Notes: generated by a model not told the origin, from the letters alone. Positions 51,717 through 61,286 are shown, numbered from the stretch's first letter. The stretch is DNA of 64,000 bases from Streptomyces sp. NBC_01439 (GCF_036227605.1 NZ_CP109487.1:6013501-6077500); one strand, 5' to 3'. Numbers and translations: made by a program.

Positions 51717-52975
51717 TCGTCGACCGTGTCTCCGATCGCGAAGATCTGATCGGACAACTCCTTGGCCGTGGTCACTGGCAGCCAGGTCTTCTCGCTGAAG
51801 AGCTCGTCCCATTCGAGCTCGATGAGGCCCTCCCTGGTGCTCCAGTTCTTGGCGGCCTGGGAGAGGTCGCCGGGCTTGGCGCTGATGTTGATGCTCCGCA
51901 CCTCGAACGGCAGCGGCTTCCCGTCGAGGACGTTCTGGATCCGTCCGGGCGCGGCCTTGAGGAACGCGATCGCCGAGGTCTTGGTGGGCACCGCGTCGGC
52001 GACGACGTCGAGGAGGTCGGATCCGAGGTACGAGCTGACGTGCAGCCAATAGGGGTTGATCGCGTAGGCCCGCTCGACCTGGTCCATGATCCCGTCGCCG
52101 CCGGGCCGGGCGGCGACTTCGATCACCCAGGCCGTCCCGTCCGCATCGAACTTGATCTCCACATGGGCGAGACCCCGGTCGATGCCCAGGGCGGCACAGG
52201 CCCGTACGGCGAGGTCGGTCAGCACCTCGTCTCCGGTGCGGTGACTCGGCACCATGTGCGCGATCTCGGCGAACCAGGGTCGAGGGGACAGGTACTTCTC
52301 GGTCACGGCGAGAACCCGTGCACCGCCGGCCCCGCAGAGGACCTCGACGGACACCTCGTCATCGGAGTCGACGCACTGCTCGACGAGGTACTTGTCGCCG
52401 AGGATGTTGAACGACGATCCGTACTGCGCGATGACGGCCTTCGAGGCCGCGAGACCGGCGACCGCCTCCTCGCGGGTGGTGGCCAGGACGACGCCGCCGC
52501 TGCCGCCGAAGTCGTACGGCTTGATGACCGCGGGCAGTCCGATGGTCTCGATGGCTTCGAGCAACTCCGACTCGGACTCGACCAGTTGGGAGCGGGGAGT
52601 CTGGACGCCGGCGGCCACGAGGGCCTGCTTCATGGCGTGCTTGTTCCGGGCGTTGGTCACCGTCGTGGCGTCCAGTCCGCCCAACCCCAGGACGCGGTTG
52701 ACGGTGTTCGCCGAATCCACCGTCCAGTCGTTGAGCGGAACGACGATCCTGGGGTGCCAGCCCTGGGCGGAGTGCGCACGAATGGCCCTCAGCAGGGATT
52801 CCGAGTCCGTGGGATCGGCTGACAGCATGTTGTCGAAGGTGCGGTTCAGCTTGCGTACGGCATCTTCCGCAGCTGCCCAGACGGGGATGTCGGTAGCCTG
52901 TTTCGCCCCCGAGAAGGCCCGTTCGCGAAGATACTGGTCGGCCCCGAGCAGGAGTACGTACTCTTTTAACTGCAT
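51713..52975 (-). CDS. ATP-grasp ligase with TTA codon at position 3
   Basis: A 420-residue ATP-grasp enzyme, first gene of the operon. It shows NKHAMKQALVAAGVQTP (linker to lid), PAVIKPYDFGGSGGVVLATT (ATP-binding lysine and glycine-rich loop), SVEVLCGAGG and HVEIKFDADGTAWVIEVAARPGGDGI (metal-binding Glu and Arg-Pro-Gly-Gly). The pattern is that of L-amino-acid ligases and related carboxylate-amine ligases. ATG 52975 is supported by GGGGAA upstream; the next codons are CAG TTA AAA. TTA is read only by the bldA tRNA in Streptomyces, so expression is likely tied to development. The substrates are unknown. The stop overlaps the MFS start. Confidence 0.88.
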   Translation of the reverse strand: MQLKEYVLLLGADQYLRERAFSGAKQATDIPVWAAAEDAVRKLNRTFDNMLSADPTDSESLLRAIRAHSAQGWHPRIVVPLNDWTVDSANTVNRVLGLGGLDATTVTNARNKHAMKQALVAAGVQTPRSQLVESESELLEAIETIGLPAVIKPYDFGGSGGVVLATTREEAVAGLAASKAVIAQYGSSFNILGDKYLVEQCVDSDDEVSVEVLCGAGGARVLAVTEKYLSPRPWFAEIAHMVPSHRTGDEVLTDLAVRACAALGIDRGLAHVEIKFDADGTAWVIEVAARPGGDGIMDQVERAYAINPYWLHVSSYLGSDLLDVVADAVPTKTSAIAFLKAAPGRIQNVLDGKPLPFEVRSINISAKPGDLSQAAKNWSTREGLIELEWDELFSEKTWLPVTTAKELSDQIFAIGDTVDE

Positions 52976-53251
52976 GGATTCCCCGCCATATTCCAGGATG
53001 CCCCGACCTGCGATGTCCGCCCTCGACGATTGCCGCCGGGAATCGGGGTGAGATGAGTGAATCAATTCGTGGGCCGGGAGGGTCAACTGCAGTCGTTCGC
53101 AGCGATTCGCATTCCACCTCTACCGGCGCGCCACGGGAATGCTTGCGCATACCCCCCAATTTCTCCGCAAGATCATAACGGTGCACCAGAGAGGGCGCCA
53201 ACGATTATTTTCGGAAAATGGCGTGAAATCCACTGCGGGTCGTGGACCGGG
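52976..53251. other. 276-bp upstream region of the ATP-grasp operon
   Basis: More A+T-rich than its surroundings (e.g. near 53060, GATGAGTGAATCAATTCG, and near 53205, GATTATTTTCGGAAAATGG). TTTTCGGAAAA at 53209-53219 is an inverted repeat that could be an operator or part of the promoter. I see no precursor-peptide gene with a convincing start in this gap. Confidence 0.5.
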
Positions 53252-53800
53252 TCAGGACCAGCAGGAGGTCGTGGCCCCGTCCGCCTCCGAGCCCACCGAT
53301 ATCTCGAAGCCGGAACCCGAGGCGAACTCCGCGGCCGCCTCGGGACCGTAGAACTCGGTGACGAAGCGCACGGGAGGGAAGTCGAGGGTGAGCACCTGGG
53401 CCCGCCCGTCCCCGCCCTTCGTGAAGCACGCGCCCCCCGCGTCCTGACCGGACATCGGGGCGGGCACGAACCGCCAGCCGTCGGCCTCGGCTGCCCTGCG
53501 GTAGTGGTCGAGGACCTCCTGGCGGGTGCCGGGATACACGTAGGTGCGCCCGGCGGACAGCCAGGCGTCGCCGCTGTCGTCCGCGCACTCGGAGGAGACG
53601 CCGTCGAAGGTGCGGGGAGACGTCGCGCCGGGCGGCGGCGAGGCGAGCAGGGGCAGCGACTCCAGCTCCTTCATCCGGGCCCCGGTTCCCTCGCAGGTCT
53701 TGAACGGAGACAGGAAGGAACAGCCGGACAGCCCCCCGGCCACGAGCGCGGCCGACAGGAGCAGGGCGGCCGTACGGTCCGGGCGGATCAGGAACGGCAC
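53252..53800 (-). CDS. small lipoprotein of unknown function
   Basis: A 182-residue exported lipoprotein. The hydrophobic signal (about 9-26) ends in lipobox LSGC with Cys27. The mature part has six or so cysteines (FKTCEGTG, SSECADDS, GGACFTKGG, TTSCWS), suggesting disulfides, and repeats of DGWRFVP-type strands. GTG 53800 follows GGGAG at a good distance and is preferred over a longer frame to 53854. It lies upstream of and on the same strand as the ATP-grasp operon, 276 bp away, and downstream of desD. No functional link is evident. Confidence 0.78.
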   Translation of the reverse strand: MPFLIRPDRTAALLLSAALVAGGLSGCSFLSPFKTCEGTGARMKELESLPLLASPPPGATSPRTFDGVSSECADDSGDAWLSAGRTYVYPGTRQEVLDHYRRAAEADGWRFVPAPMSGQDAGGACFTKGGDGRAQVLTLDFPPVRFVTEFYGPEAAAEFASGSGFEISVGSEADGATTSCWS

Positions 53801-53966
53801 GGGGGCTCCCGGAGGGTCTCGGGCCGTGAACTGCGGCCGCGGGGGCGGACGCACGAAGGCGTGACCGCGAGGAGGGCCATTGTTGCCCCGCGGTCACGCC
53901 GTCGGTACAGGGGGTGGGGAGAGGAAGGCATCGAGGGACCGTATCGATGCCTCCCCCTCCCCGGGT

Positions 53967-55748
53967 TCACCGCCGGGCGAAGGCCGCGACGGGGTTCTTG
54001 AGGTTGCCGATCAGCTGGAGGGCCGCCGCCGGGTCTGCGAGGTCGACCATCTGCTTGTTGTTGCGCAGCTGGAGGCGGTTCAGGCAGGACAGCTGGAACT
54101 CCTCGGCGAACAGGTCGTACCGCTGGAAGCGCTCCGCGAGCTGCGGCATCGACTCCTGGTACTCGTGGCCGCACTCCGCGACCGCCCGCCAGAAGGTGTC
54201 CTCGTCGCAGACGCCCTCGTCCGCCAGGATCGCGCCGAGGAAGCGGAAGAAGCAGTCGAAGACGTCGGTGAAGATCGACAGGAGCTTCATGTCCTCGGGG
54301 ATGTCCGCCCGGACCCGCTCGACCGCGGGCGGCAGCACCGCGTCCGCGTCCATGATGACGATCTCCTCGGCGATGTCCTTGAAGATCGCCCGCTTCACCA
54401 GGCCGCCCTCGATGACGAGGATGGTGTTCTCGCCGTGCGGCATGTACGCGAGGTCGTACTGGTAGAAGCAGTGCAGCAGCGGCACCAGGTAGGCGCGCAG
54501 GTAGTGGCGCAGCCACTCGGCCGGGGTCAGACCCGACTCCGCGATCAGCGCGCCGACGAAGGACTTGCCCTCGGCGTCCACGTGCAGGAGCGAGGCCATC
54601 GTGGCGAGGCGCTCGTCGCCCTCGATCATGTTGACCGGGGACTCGCGCCACAGGGCGGCCAGCATCTTGCGGTACGGGGAGTACCGGTCGGTGGCGCGCT
54701 CGTACTGGCGGTGGTGGTAGCCGATCGCCGCGCGCTCGCGGATGATCGAGAAGTCCACGGACTTCAGGACCTCGTCGCCCTCGATCAGCTGGTGCAGCCA
54801 GTCGTTGATGGCCGGGGTGGCCTCCATGTACGCGGCCGACAGGCCCCGCATGAAGCCCATGTTCAGGACCGAGATGGCGGTCTTGACGTAGTGCTTGCGC
54901 GGCGCGCTCTGGTTGAAGAAGGTGCGGATCGACTGCTGCGCGAGGTACTCGTCCGGGCCCTCGCCCAGCAGCACCAGGCGGTGGTTCGCGATTTCGGCCG
55001 CGAAGGTGACCGTGGTCTTGTTCCACCACTGCCAGGGGTGGATCGGGAAGAGGTGGAAGTCGGCGAGGTCCAGGCCCAGCGCGGTCATCCGCTCGGCGAA
55101 GACGCCAATGGTCTCGTCGCCGAGCTCCTCGTGCATGAAGGAGTCGTGGTCCAGGCCGGCGCCCGCCGTGAAGGTGGAGACGTCCTTGCGGGCGGCCACC
55201 CACACCAGGTGGACGGGGCTGGCGGTCTCCGGGGCGTACGAGAGGTACTCGTGCACGCCGAAGCCGAGCCGGCCGTTGTTCGCGACGAAGCAGGGGTGGC
55301 CCTCGGTCATGCCCGTCTCGATGTCCTGGAAGGAGGACTTCGCGAGGACGTCGGAGGAGACCTGGGGCTTCGTGTACTTGTAGCCGGTGCCGGCCAGGGT
55401 GGAGGAGATCTCCTCCAGGTAGACGGGCAGCACCTCGGGGCTCAGACCCAGGGTCTCGCGCAGCTCGATGTGGAAGTCGAGGGCGTCCAGCTCCAGCTCG
55501 GCGCCGTCCCGGTGGCGGGTGATGGAGGCCTCGTCGACCGACCAGTGGTCGAGGGCGTGCAGGACCGCCTTGAAGCGGTACTCCACGGTGGAGTCGTCGC
55601 TGAGGACCGAGTAGGAGCCCTCGCCCAGCGGCTTCGGGGTCAGCAGGCGCTCGTGGGAGAACTCCGCGAGGCCCTTGCGGACCAGGGCGCGGTTGGCGCG
55701 GGCCCACAACTCGGGGTTCAGGTGTGCGACGGCGTCGGCGAGGCTCAT
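53967..55748 (-). CDS. desD: desferrioxamine synthetase DesD (NIS, IucA/IucC family)
   Basis: A 593-residue NRPS-independent siderophore synthetase. It joins and cyclises N-hydroxy-N-succinyl (or acetyl) cadaverine units with ATP to give desferrioxamine E and B. Family blocks visible are EGHPCFVANNGRLGFG, HPWQWWNKTTVTFAAEI, SAPRKHYVKTAISVLNMGFMRGLS and PHGENTILVIEGGLVKRAIFKD. The active-site His and Arg/Lys residues of the fold are present. ATG 55748 overlaps the desC stop by four bases. It ends the desABCD operon, which starts under the iron box at 59160-59178. It matches S. coelicolor desD (SCO2785) in position. Confidence 0.97.
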   Translation of the reverse strand: MSLADAVAHLNPELWARANRALVRKGLAEFSHERLLTPKPLGEGSYSVLSDDSTVEYRFKAVLHALDHWSVDEASITRHRDGAELELDALDFHIELRETLGLSPEVLPVYLEEISSTLAGTGYKYTKPQVSSDVLAKSSFQDIETGMTEGHPCFVANNGRLGFGVHEYLSYAPETASPVHLVWVAARKDVSTFTAGAGLDHDSFMHEELGDETIGVFAERMTALGLDLADFHLFPIHPWQWWNKTTVTFAAEIANHRLVLLGEGPDEYLAQQSIRTFFNQSAPRKHYVKTAISVLNMGFMRGLSAAYMEATPAINDWLHQLIEGDEVLKSVDFSIIRERAAIGYHHRQYERATDRYSPYRKMLAALWRESPVNMIEGDERLATMASLLHVDAEGKSFVGALIAESGLTPAEWLRHYLRAYLVPLLHCFYQYDLAYMPHGENTILVIEGGLVKRAIFKDIAEEIVIMDADAVLPPAVERVRADIPEDMKLLSIFTDVFDCFFRFLGAILADEGVCDEDTFWRAVAECGHEYQESMPQLAERFQRYDLFAEEFQLSCLNRLQLRNNKQMVDLADPAAALQLIGNLKNPVAAFARR

Positions 55749-56329
55749 ATGGAGACCCCCTGGGCGGCCGTGGCGGCCTCGAACTGGGCGCGGGTGCAGA
55801 AGCTCAGCAGGGCTTCCTTCTCCGGCTTGGTGATCTGGCGCTCCGGCACGAAGCCGACGGCCTCGTTCAGGGCGTGCACGGCGGTGTTGGCGACGTCCGG
55901 CTCGACGACGACGCGTTCGGTGGCCGGGTCGGCGAAGACCGCGGCCATCACCGTGGTGATGACGGCGCGGGTGAAGCCGTGCAGCGGGGTGTCGCTCGGG
56001 GCGACGAGGAAGTGCATGCCGACGTCGCCGGGCTGGGCGTCGTAGAGGCCGACCAGCTCCAGCTCGGACGGGTCGTAGGTCTCCATCAGGAAGGCGGGAC
56101 GACCCTCGTGCAGGCCGATGAAGGCCTGGTGGTGCTCGTGGGCGGCGATCCTCATGTACTCGCGCTCGACGTCCGGCAGGGACGCGTCCTGCATCATCCA
56201 GAACGAGGCCTTCGGGTGGGTGACCCAGCCGTGGAGCAGCTCCGCGTCGGCGAAGGGGTCCAGGGGGCGCACGGCGAAGGAGCCGAGTTCTTTGTCGGTG
56301 CGGGAGAAGAGGAGTTCGGTGGTGCTCAT
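55745..56329 (-). CDS. desC: N-acyltransferase DesC
   Basis: A 194-residue GNAT/IucB-like acyltransferase. It succinylates or acetylates N-hydroxycadaverine. Signatures are LHGWVTHPKASFWMMQD, AHEHHQAFIGLHEGRPAFLMETYDP and VAPSDTPLHGFTRAVITTVMAAVF with an acyl-CoA-binding region, then VEPDVANTAVHALNEAVGF. The ATG at 56329 shares a base with the desB stop (TGATG), and its stop overlaps desD. It is translated as part of desABCD. Confidence 0.95.
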   Translation of the reverse strand: MSTTELLFSRTDKELGSFAVRPLDPFADAELLHGWVTHPKASFWMMQDASLPDVEREYMRIAAHEHHQAFIGLHEGRPAFLMETYDPSELELVGLYDAQPGDVGMHFLVAPSDTPLHGFTRAVITTVMAAVFADPATERVVVEPDVANTAVHALNEAVGFVPERQITKPEKEALLSFCTRAQFEAATAAQGVSI

Positions 56330-57654
56330 CAGAGGGTGCCTTCCGGGGCGGCGAACTGCTGGAACGCGATGGACTTCTCGACCTTGTAGTGCTCGCGGCC
56401 GAGGAGCTCGCCGACGATGTACGCGTTCCGGTACGCCGCCATGCCCAGGTCGGGCGAGGTGAGGGAGTGGTTGTGGGTGGTGCCGTTCTGCAGGTAGACC
56501 CCGCGGCCCGTGGTGTCGATGCTGTAGTTGCGGGCGGCGTCGAGACGGCCGTGCCCGTCGAAGTTCAGGCGGCCCCGCACCGGGTTCAGGAACTCCGGGA
56601 ACGTGTACTTGTAGCCGGTGGCCAGGACCAGGCCCTCGGAGGTGAGGGAGAAGTCCCGCTCCTGCTCCTCCTGGCGCAGCCCCAGCGTGTACGTGCCCGT
56701 GGTGGTGTCGTACGCGGTGCTGTTCAGGGAGGTGTTGGTCAGCAGGGTGGTCGGGACCTGGCCCGGCATGCTGATCTTCTTCTGGTAGAGCAGGTCGAAG
56801 ATGTCGTTGATCAGGTCGCCGTCGATGCCCTTGAAGAGGTTCTTCTGCTGGGTCTCCAGCCGGTACCGGGTGTCCTCGGGGAGCGCGTGGAAGTAGTCCA
56901 CGTACTCGGGGGAGGTCATCTCCAGGGTCAGCTTCGTGTACTCCAGCGGGAAGAACCGCGGGGAGCGGGTGACCCAGTTGAGCTGGTAGCCGTGGACGTC
57001 GATCTCGGCGAGGAGGTCGTAGTAGATCTCGGCCGCGCTCTGGCCGGAGCCGATGAGGGTGATCGACTTCTTCTTCTGCAGCTCCGCCTTGTTCTGCATG
57101 TAGGCGGAGTTGTGGAGGAAGTCGCCGCCCAGGCCCTCGCAGGTCGGCGGGACGTGCGGCGGGGTGCCGGTGCCCAGGACCAGGCGGGGGGCCCGGTGGG
57201 TCTCGCCCTTGTCCGTGTGGACCTCGTACAGGCCGGCCTGCTCGTCGTAGGTGACCTCGGTGACCGAGGTGGACCACTGGACGTTGTCGAGGCGGTCGGC
57301 GGCCCAGCGGCAGTAGTCGTTGTACTCGGCCCGCAGCGGGTAGAAGTTCTCCCGGATGTAGAAGGAGTACAGCCGGTCCTTGTCCTTCAGGTAGTTCAGG
57401 AAGGAGAAGGGCGAGGTCGGGTCGGCGAGCGTGACCAGGTCCGACATGAAGGGCGTCTGCAGGTGGGCGCCGTCCAGGAACATCCCGGCGTGCCACTCGA
57501 AGTGCGGCTTCGACTCGATGAAGAGACCGTCGATCTCGTCGAGCGGGGCGGTCAGGCAGGCGAGTCCGAGGTTGAACGGACCGACGCCGATGCCGATGAA
57601 GTCGTGGGTCTTAGCGGTGGAGGGCAAGGGATTCTCCCAGGAACTGCTCGGCAT
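56329..57654 (-). CDS. desB: cadaverine N-monooxygenase DesB
   Basis: A 441-residue FAD- and NADPH-dependent N-hydroxylase of the lysine/ornithine N-monooxygenase family. The FAD motif [14 protein letters not shown] is near the N-terminus, the NADPH motif is [14 protein letters not shown], and the late ATG motif is [11 protein letters not shown]. It hydroxylates cadaverine to N-hydroxycadaverine. The ATG at 57654 lies inside the desA 3' end (44-bp overlap); an in-frame TTG near 57627, behind GGGAGA, is a possible alternative start that would give a shorter overlap. Confidence 0.95.
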   Translation of the reverse strand: MPSSSWENPLPSTAKTHDFIGIGVGPFNLGLACLTAPLDEIDGLFIESKPHFEWHAGMFLDGAHLQTPFMSDLVTLADPTSPFSFLNYLKDKDRLYSFYIRENFYPLRAEYNDYCRWAADRLDNVQWSTSVTEVTYDEQAGLYEVHTDKGETHRAPRLVLGTGTPPHVPPTCEGLGGDFLHNSAYMQNKAELQKKKSITLIGSGQSAAEIYYDLLAEIDVHGYQLNWVTRSPRFFPLEYTKLTLEMTSPEYVDYFHALPEDTRYRLETQQKNLFKGIDGDLINDIFDLLYQKKISMPGQVPTTLLTNTSLNSTAYDTTTGTYTLGLRQEEQERDFSLTSEGLVLATGYKYTFPEFLNPVRGRLNFDGHGRLDAARNYSIDTTGRGVYLQNGTTHNHSLTSPDLGMAAYRNAYIVGELLGREHYKVEKSIAFQQFAAPEGTL

Positions 57655-59104
57655 GTGCGGCGAGAAGGTCGAGGACGGCCGCGATGTCGGCCGTCGTGGT
57701 CTGCGGGTTGAGGAGGGTGAACTTCAGGTACTGCTTGCCGTCCACCTTGGTGCCGGCGACGACGGCCTCACCGGAGGCGAACAGGGCCTTGCGGGCGTGC
57801 AGGTTGGCCTCGTCGACCAGGTCGGCGCGGACGTCCTCGCCCTGCGGTACGTAGCGGAAGACGAGGGTGGAGATCGTCGGCTTGACGACGACCTCGTAGC
57901 GCGGGTCGGCGTCGATGACGTCCCAGCCGGCCGCGGCCAGGTCGATGACCTCGTCGAAGAGCGAGCCGACGCCGTCGGCGCCCATGACGCGCAGGGTCAC
58001 CCAGAGCTTGAGCGCGTCGAACCGGCGCGTGGTCTGGATGGACTTGTCGACCTGGTTGGGGATGCGCTCTTCGGCCATGCGGCGCGGGTTGAGGTAGTCC
58101 GCGTGGTACGTGGCGTGCTTGAGGGTGTCGCGATCGCGCACCAGCATGGCGCTGGAGCTGACCGGCTGGAAGAACGACTTGTGGTAGTCGACCGTGACCG
58201 AGTCGGCGCGCTCGATGCCGTCGAGGAGGTGGCGGCGGGTCGGGGAGGCCAGCAGCCCGCAGCCGTAGGCGGCGTCCACGTGCATCCACGCGGAGTGCTC
58301 GTCGGCCAGGCGGGCGATCTCGGGGAGCGGGTCGATGGACCCGAAGTCGGTGGTGCCGGCGGTGGCGACGACGGCCATCGGGAAGAGGCCCTCGGAGGCG
58401 CACTCCTCCAGTTCCAGGGCGAGCACCGCGGTGTCCATCCGGCGGTTGCGGTCGACCGGGACGGAGATGACGGCCTCGTAGCCGAGTCCGAGCATGGCGG
58501 CCGACTTCTGGACGCTGAAGTGGCTGGCCTCGGAGGTGAAGATGCGCAGCTTCGGCAGGAGCTCGGCCTTGGTGAGCTCGCGGCCCTCGTCGAGCGCCTT
58601 CTTCATGACGAGGCGGCAGGCCTCGTCACGGGCGAGGAGCAGCGCGTGGAAGTTGGACTGGCTGCCGCCGGAGGTGAAGATGCCGTCCGCGGCGGGGCCG
58701 AGGCCGATGCGCTCGGTGGTCCAGTCGATGAGGCGGCGCTCGATGAGCGTGCCGCCGATGGACTGGTCCCAGGTGTCGAGCGAGGAGTTGACGGCCGAGA
58801 GGATCGCCTCGCCGAGCACGGCGGGGATGACGACCGGGCAGTTGAGGTGGCCCAGGTAGCGCGGGTGGTGGAAGTACACCGCGTCGCGCAGGTAGACGTC
58901 TTCCAGCTCGTCCAGGACGGCGGCCGCGTCGGCGAGCGGCTTGTCCAGGTCGATCCCGTTGATGACCGGGGCGAGCTCGTCGACGGATATACCGGTGTGG
59001 GGCCGCTGCGTGGTGGCGAGTTTGGCGGCGACGCGGTCGACGCCCTCGGTGACGGAGCGCCGGTAGAGGTCCGCGGTCGTCTCGTTCAGCAGATGCGAGC
59101 GCAT
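57611..59104 (-). CDS. desA: PLP-dependent lysine decarboxylase DesA
   Basis: A 497-residue group II PLP decarboxylase that turns L-lysine into cadaverine, the first step of desferrioxamine synthesis. The PLP-binding lysine is Lys309 in DYHKSFF; an upstream block is WMHVDAAYG, with Asp as PLP partner, and [17 protein letters not shown] 59104 follows GGAGGA. The promoter region holds a 19-bp iron box at 59160-59178. First gene of desABCD. Confidence 0.96.
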   Translation of the reverse strand: MRSHLLNETTADLYRRSVTEGVDRVAAKLATTQRPHTGISVDELAPVINGIDLDKPLADAAAVLDELEDVYLRDAVYFHHPRYLGHLNCPVVIPAVLGEAILSAVNSSLDTWDQSIGGTLIERRLIDWTTERIGLGPAADGIFTSGGSQSNFHALLLARDEACRLVMKKALDEGRELTKAELLPKLRIFTSEASHFSVQKSAAMLGLGYEAVISVPVDRNRRMDTAVLALELEECASEGLFPMAVVATAGTTDFGSIDPLPEIARLADEHSAWMHVDAAYGCGLLASPTRRHLLDGIERADSVTVDYHKSFFQPVSSSAMLVRDRDTLKHATYHADYLNPRRMAEERIPNQVDKSIQTTRRFDALKLWVTLRVMGADGVGSLFDEVIDLAAAGWDVIDADPRYEVVVKPTISTLVFRYVPQGEDVRADLVDEANLHARKALFASGEAVVAGTKVDGKQYLKFTLLNPQTTTADIAAVLDLLAAHAEQFLGESLALHR

Positions 59105-59159
59105 CAACTTTCCTCCGGGCAGGGGATGGAGATGGGGTGTGGGGTGTGGCGTGCGAGGA

Positions 59160-59178
59160 TTAGGTTAGCCTAACCTTA
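59160..59178. promoter_or_regulatory. iron box upstream of desABCD
   Basis: TTAGGTTAGCCTAACCTTA matches the DmdR1/IdeR (DtxR-family) palindrome TTAGGTTAGGCTAACCTAA closely. It lies 55 bases before desA. Fe2+-loaded DmdR1 should repress the operon in iron-replete cells. Confidence 0.93.
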
Positions 59179-59195
59179 GTATTTCGCCAAACGCA

Positions 59196-59227
59196 GATGG
59201 GCCCTGGCTGAAAAGCCAGGGCCCATC
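59196..59227 (-). terminator. hairpin terminator after desF
   Basis: Perfect 13-bp stem GATGGGCCCTGGC / GCCAGGGCCCATC with loop TGAAAA, 29 bases after the desF stop. It separates the desE-desF unit from the desA promoter. Confidence 0.85.
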
Positions 59228-59256
59228 GCAACTGCTCTATGGGGTAAGGAAGCTGA

Positions 59257-60156
59257 CTACAGCTCGGACGCGGGGTCCTCGCTCGGGGCCTTGCCCGCGT
59301 ACGCCTCGGCGAGGAGCTGTTCCTCGCTCGCGCCGAGTCGCCAGTAGCCGGTGAAGCGCACGGCACGGCGGTCGATGGATCGTTCCTGCACGACGTGGCG
59401 GCGGACCGCGCGGATCGTGCCGGCCTCGCCCGCCAACCAGGCGTACGGGGCTTCACCGGTGACGGGTCCGGCCGCGCGCAGCGCGCTCAGCACCTGCTCC
59501 GTCCGCTCCCGGCCGTCGCTCTCGCGCACGATCCAGGTGACGTCCGCGTCGGCGGGCGCCCGGAGTTCGAGCCGGTCGTCCTCGTGCGGGACCTCGAACC
59601 AGGCCCGGACCCGGGTTCCGGCGGGCAGCCGGTCCAGGATCGCGGCCGCGGCCGGCAGGGCGGTCTCGTCCGCGTACATCCAGATCTCGTCGGTGTCGGC
59701 CGGCGGCTGGAAGCGTACGGACTTGTTCTCCGCGACGGCCGGTCCGATCGCCATGATCCGCCGGCCGACCGCCGCCCGCCCTGCCCAGCGGGACGCCGGG
59801 CTGGAGTCCCCGTGGAGGACGAAGTCGATGTCGACCTCGTCCGCGCCCTCGGGCGTGCGGCGCTGCTCGCGCACCGTGTAGGAGCGCATCACCGGCCGCT
59901 CCTCCTCCGGCATTGCGCGCCAGGCGGCGAACCAGGTGTCCTCGTCCGTGGACGGGAGCACCGTGTGCTCCTGGCCGGACGCGGGCAGGAAGAGCGACAG
60001 GCTCTGGTCGAAGCCGCCCGAGCGGAAGCCCGCGAGGGACTCCCCGCCGAACGTGACCCGCAGGAACGAGTGGCCCAGACGGCGCGTGCGGACCACTTCG
60101 AGCTCGAAGAACCGGAAGTGTGCGACGGCCGGGGCGTCGGATGCGGTGGCGGTCAT
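59257..60156 (-). CDS. desF: siderophore-interacting flavin reductase DesF
   Basis: A 299-residue SIP-family FAD/NADPH-type ferric-siderophore reductase. The FAD-binding region includes RPVMRSYTVREQRR (R-x-Y-T/S) and a GDSSPASRWAGRA stretch. The C-terminal NAD(P)-binding part has YADETALPAAAAIL and YAWLAGEAGTIRAVRRHV. It should release iron from imported ferrioxamine. Its gene is 42 bp after desE, in one unit under the second iron box. Confidence 0.92.
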   Translation of the reverse strand: MTATASDAPAVAHFRFFELEVVRTRRLGHSFLRVTFGGESLAGFRSGGFDQSLSLFLPASGQEHTVLPSTDEDTWFAAWRAMPEEERPVMRSYTVREQRRTPEGADEVDIDFVLHGDSSPASRWAGRAAVGRRIMAIGPAVAENKSVRFQPPADTDEIWMYADETALPAAAAILDRLPAGTRVRAWFEVPHEDDRLELRAPADADVTWIVRESDGRERTEQVLSALRAAGPVTGEAPYAWLAGEAGTIRAVRRHVVQERSIDRRAVRFTGYWRLGASEEQLLAEAYAGKAPSEDPASEL

Positions 60157-60198
60157 GCGGAGAGGTCCCCCCTGGGAATCAGCCGGAGTGGAAGGCGG

Positions 60199-61236
60199 TC
60201 AGCCGAGCTTCTTGGCGTTCTGGATGGACTTCGCGAGGTCTTCCAGGATCTGCGCGCACTTGTCGTACGAGAAGATCGGCTCGGTCACGCGCGGGACGAC
60301 CTGACCGGCCTTGACGGCGGGCAGCTCGTTCCAGGTCGGCTTGGCCTTCAGCTGCTCGGGCTGCAGGGTGCCGGTGCGGTTGTCGAGCAGGATGACGTCG
60401 GCCTTGTACTTGCCGGCGTTCTCCCAGCTGAGCGCCTCGAAGAAGCCGGCCTCGTCCAGCTTCTCCGGGGTGATGAACTCGACGCCGAGCTCCTTGAAGT
60501 ACTTCAGGTCGGCCGCGGTGTCCGGGGTGGAGGCGTAGAAGAGGGCGTCGGCGCCGGAGCCGGCGAGCACCTTGACGCCGGGGTTCGCCTTGGTGGCCTC
60601 GCGGACCTTGGCGGCGGCGGCCTCGAAGCGCGCCTTGGAGTCGACGACGTTCTTGGCACCCAGGTCGGCGCCCAGGGACTTGGCCAGCTCGGCCGTGCGC
60701 TCCAGGGCCTTGGGCATCGTGGTGTCGCCACCCACGGAGACGGCGGCGGCCGGGGCCAGCGAGAGGATCTTGTCCTTGGAGGCCTCGGGGACGTACCAGT
60801 AGGTGCCGTCCCAGGTGTTGGTGACCAGCAGGTCGGGCTGGAGGGAGGCGTACTTCTCGACGTTGAACTGGTCGAAGACGTTGCCGAGGATCTCGACCTT
60901 GGTGACGTCGAGCGAACCGGCCTGGACGTCGGGCTTGCCGTCGGCGGTCGTGGTCGGGCCGAACACGCCCTTGACCGGGATGCCGTAGTCGTGGAGCGCG
61001 GCGGCGGTGCCGGTGAAGCCGACGATGTTCTTCGGCTTGGCCTTGGTGGTGACGTCCTTGCCGAGGTCGTCCTTGAAGGTCCAGGCGGCGGACGCCGTGG
61101 CGCCGTTGTCCTTGCTGCCGTCGCCCTTCGCCGAGTCGGTGCCGCCGCACGCGGCGAGGACCGCTACGAGGCCGAGGGCGCCACCTGCCGCGACGAAGCC
61201 GCGACGGGTGAAGGAGGAGGTTCGGGACTTGGGCAT
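60199..61236 (-). CDS. desE: ferrioxamine-binding lipoprotein DesE
   Basis: A 345-residue siderophore-binding lipoprotein of ABC uptake systems. The signal has twin Arg (Arg11-Arg12 in FTRRGFVAAGG) and lipobox LAAC with Cys30, so Tat export of a lipoprotein is possible. The type III binding fold is seen in VGFTGTAAALHDYGIPVKGVFGP, VEILGNVFDQFNVEKYASLQPDLLV and a long backbone helix near 195-235. It captures ferrioxamines for import; no permease is adjacent. An iron box lies 51 bases upstream. It is followed by desF. Confidence 0.95.
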   Translation of the reverse strand: MPKSRTSSFTRRGFVAAGGALGLVAVLAACGGTDSAKGDGSKDNGATASAAWTFKDDLGKDVTTKAKPKNIVGFTGTAAALHDYGIPVKGVFGPTTTADGKPDVQAGSLDVTKVEILGNVFDQFNVEKYASLQPDLLVTNTWDGTYWYVPEASKDKILSLAPAAAVSVGGDTTMPKALERTAELAKSLGADLGAKNVVDSKARFEAAAAKVREATKANPGVKVLAGSGADALFYASTPDTAADLKYFKELGVEFITPEKLDEAGFFEALSWENAGKYKADVILLDNRTGTLQPEQLKAKPTWNELPAVKAGQVVPRVTEPIFSYDKCAQILEDLAKSIQNAKKLG

Positions 61237-61286
61237 GTCGATGTCCGCTTTCGTGCGTGCAGGGTGGCCGCTCGGCCGTTCGGTGA

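Noticed and set aside
53057..54001. Plus-strand frame starting in the ATP-grasp leader as a precursor peptide gene
   Set aside because: It continues as an antisense shadow of the lipoprotein gene and has no leader/core peptide pattern or ribosome site.
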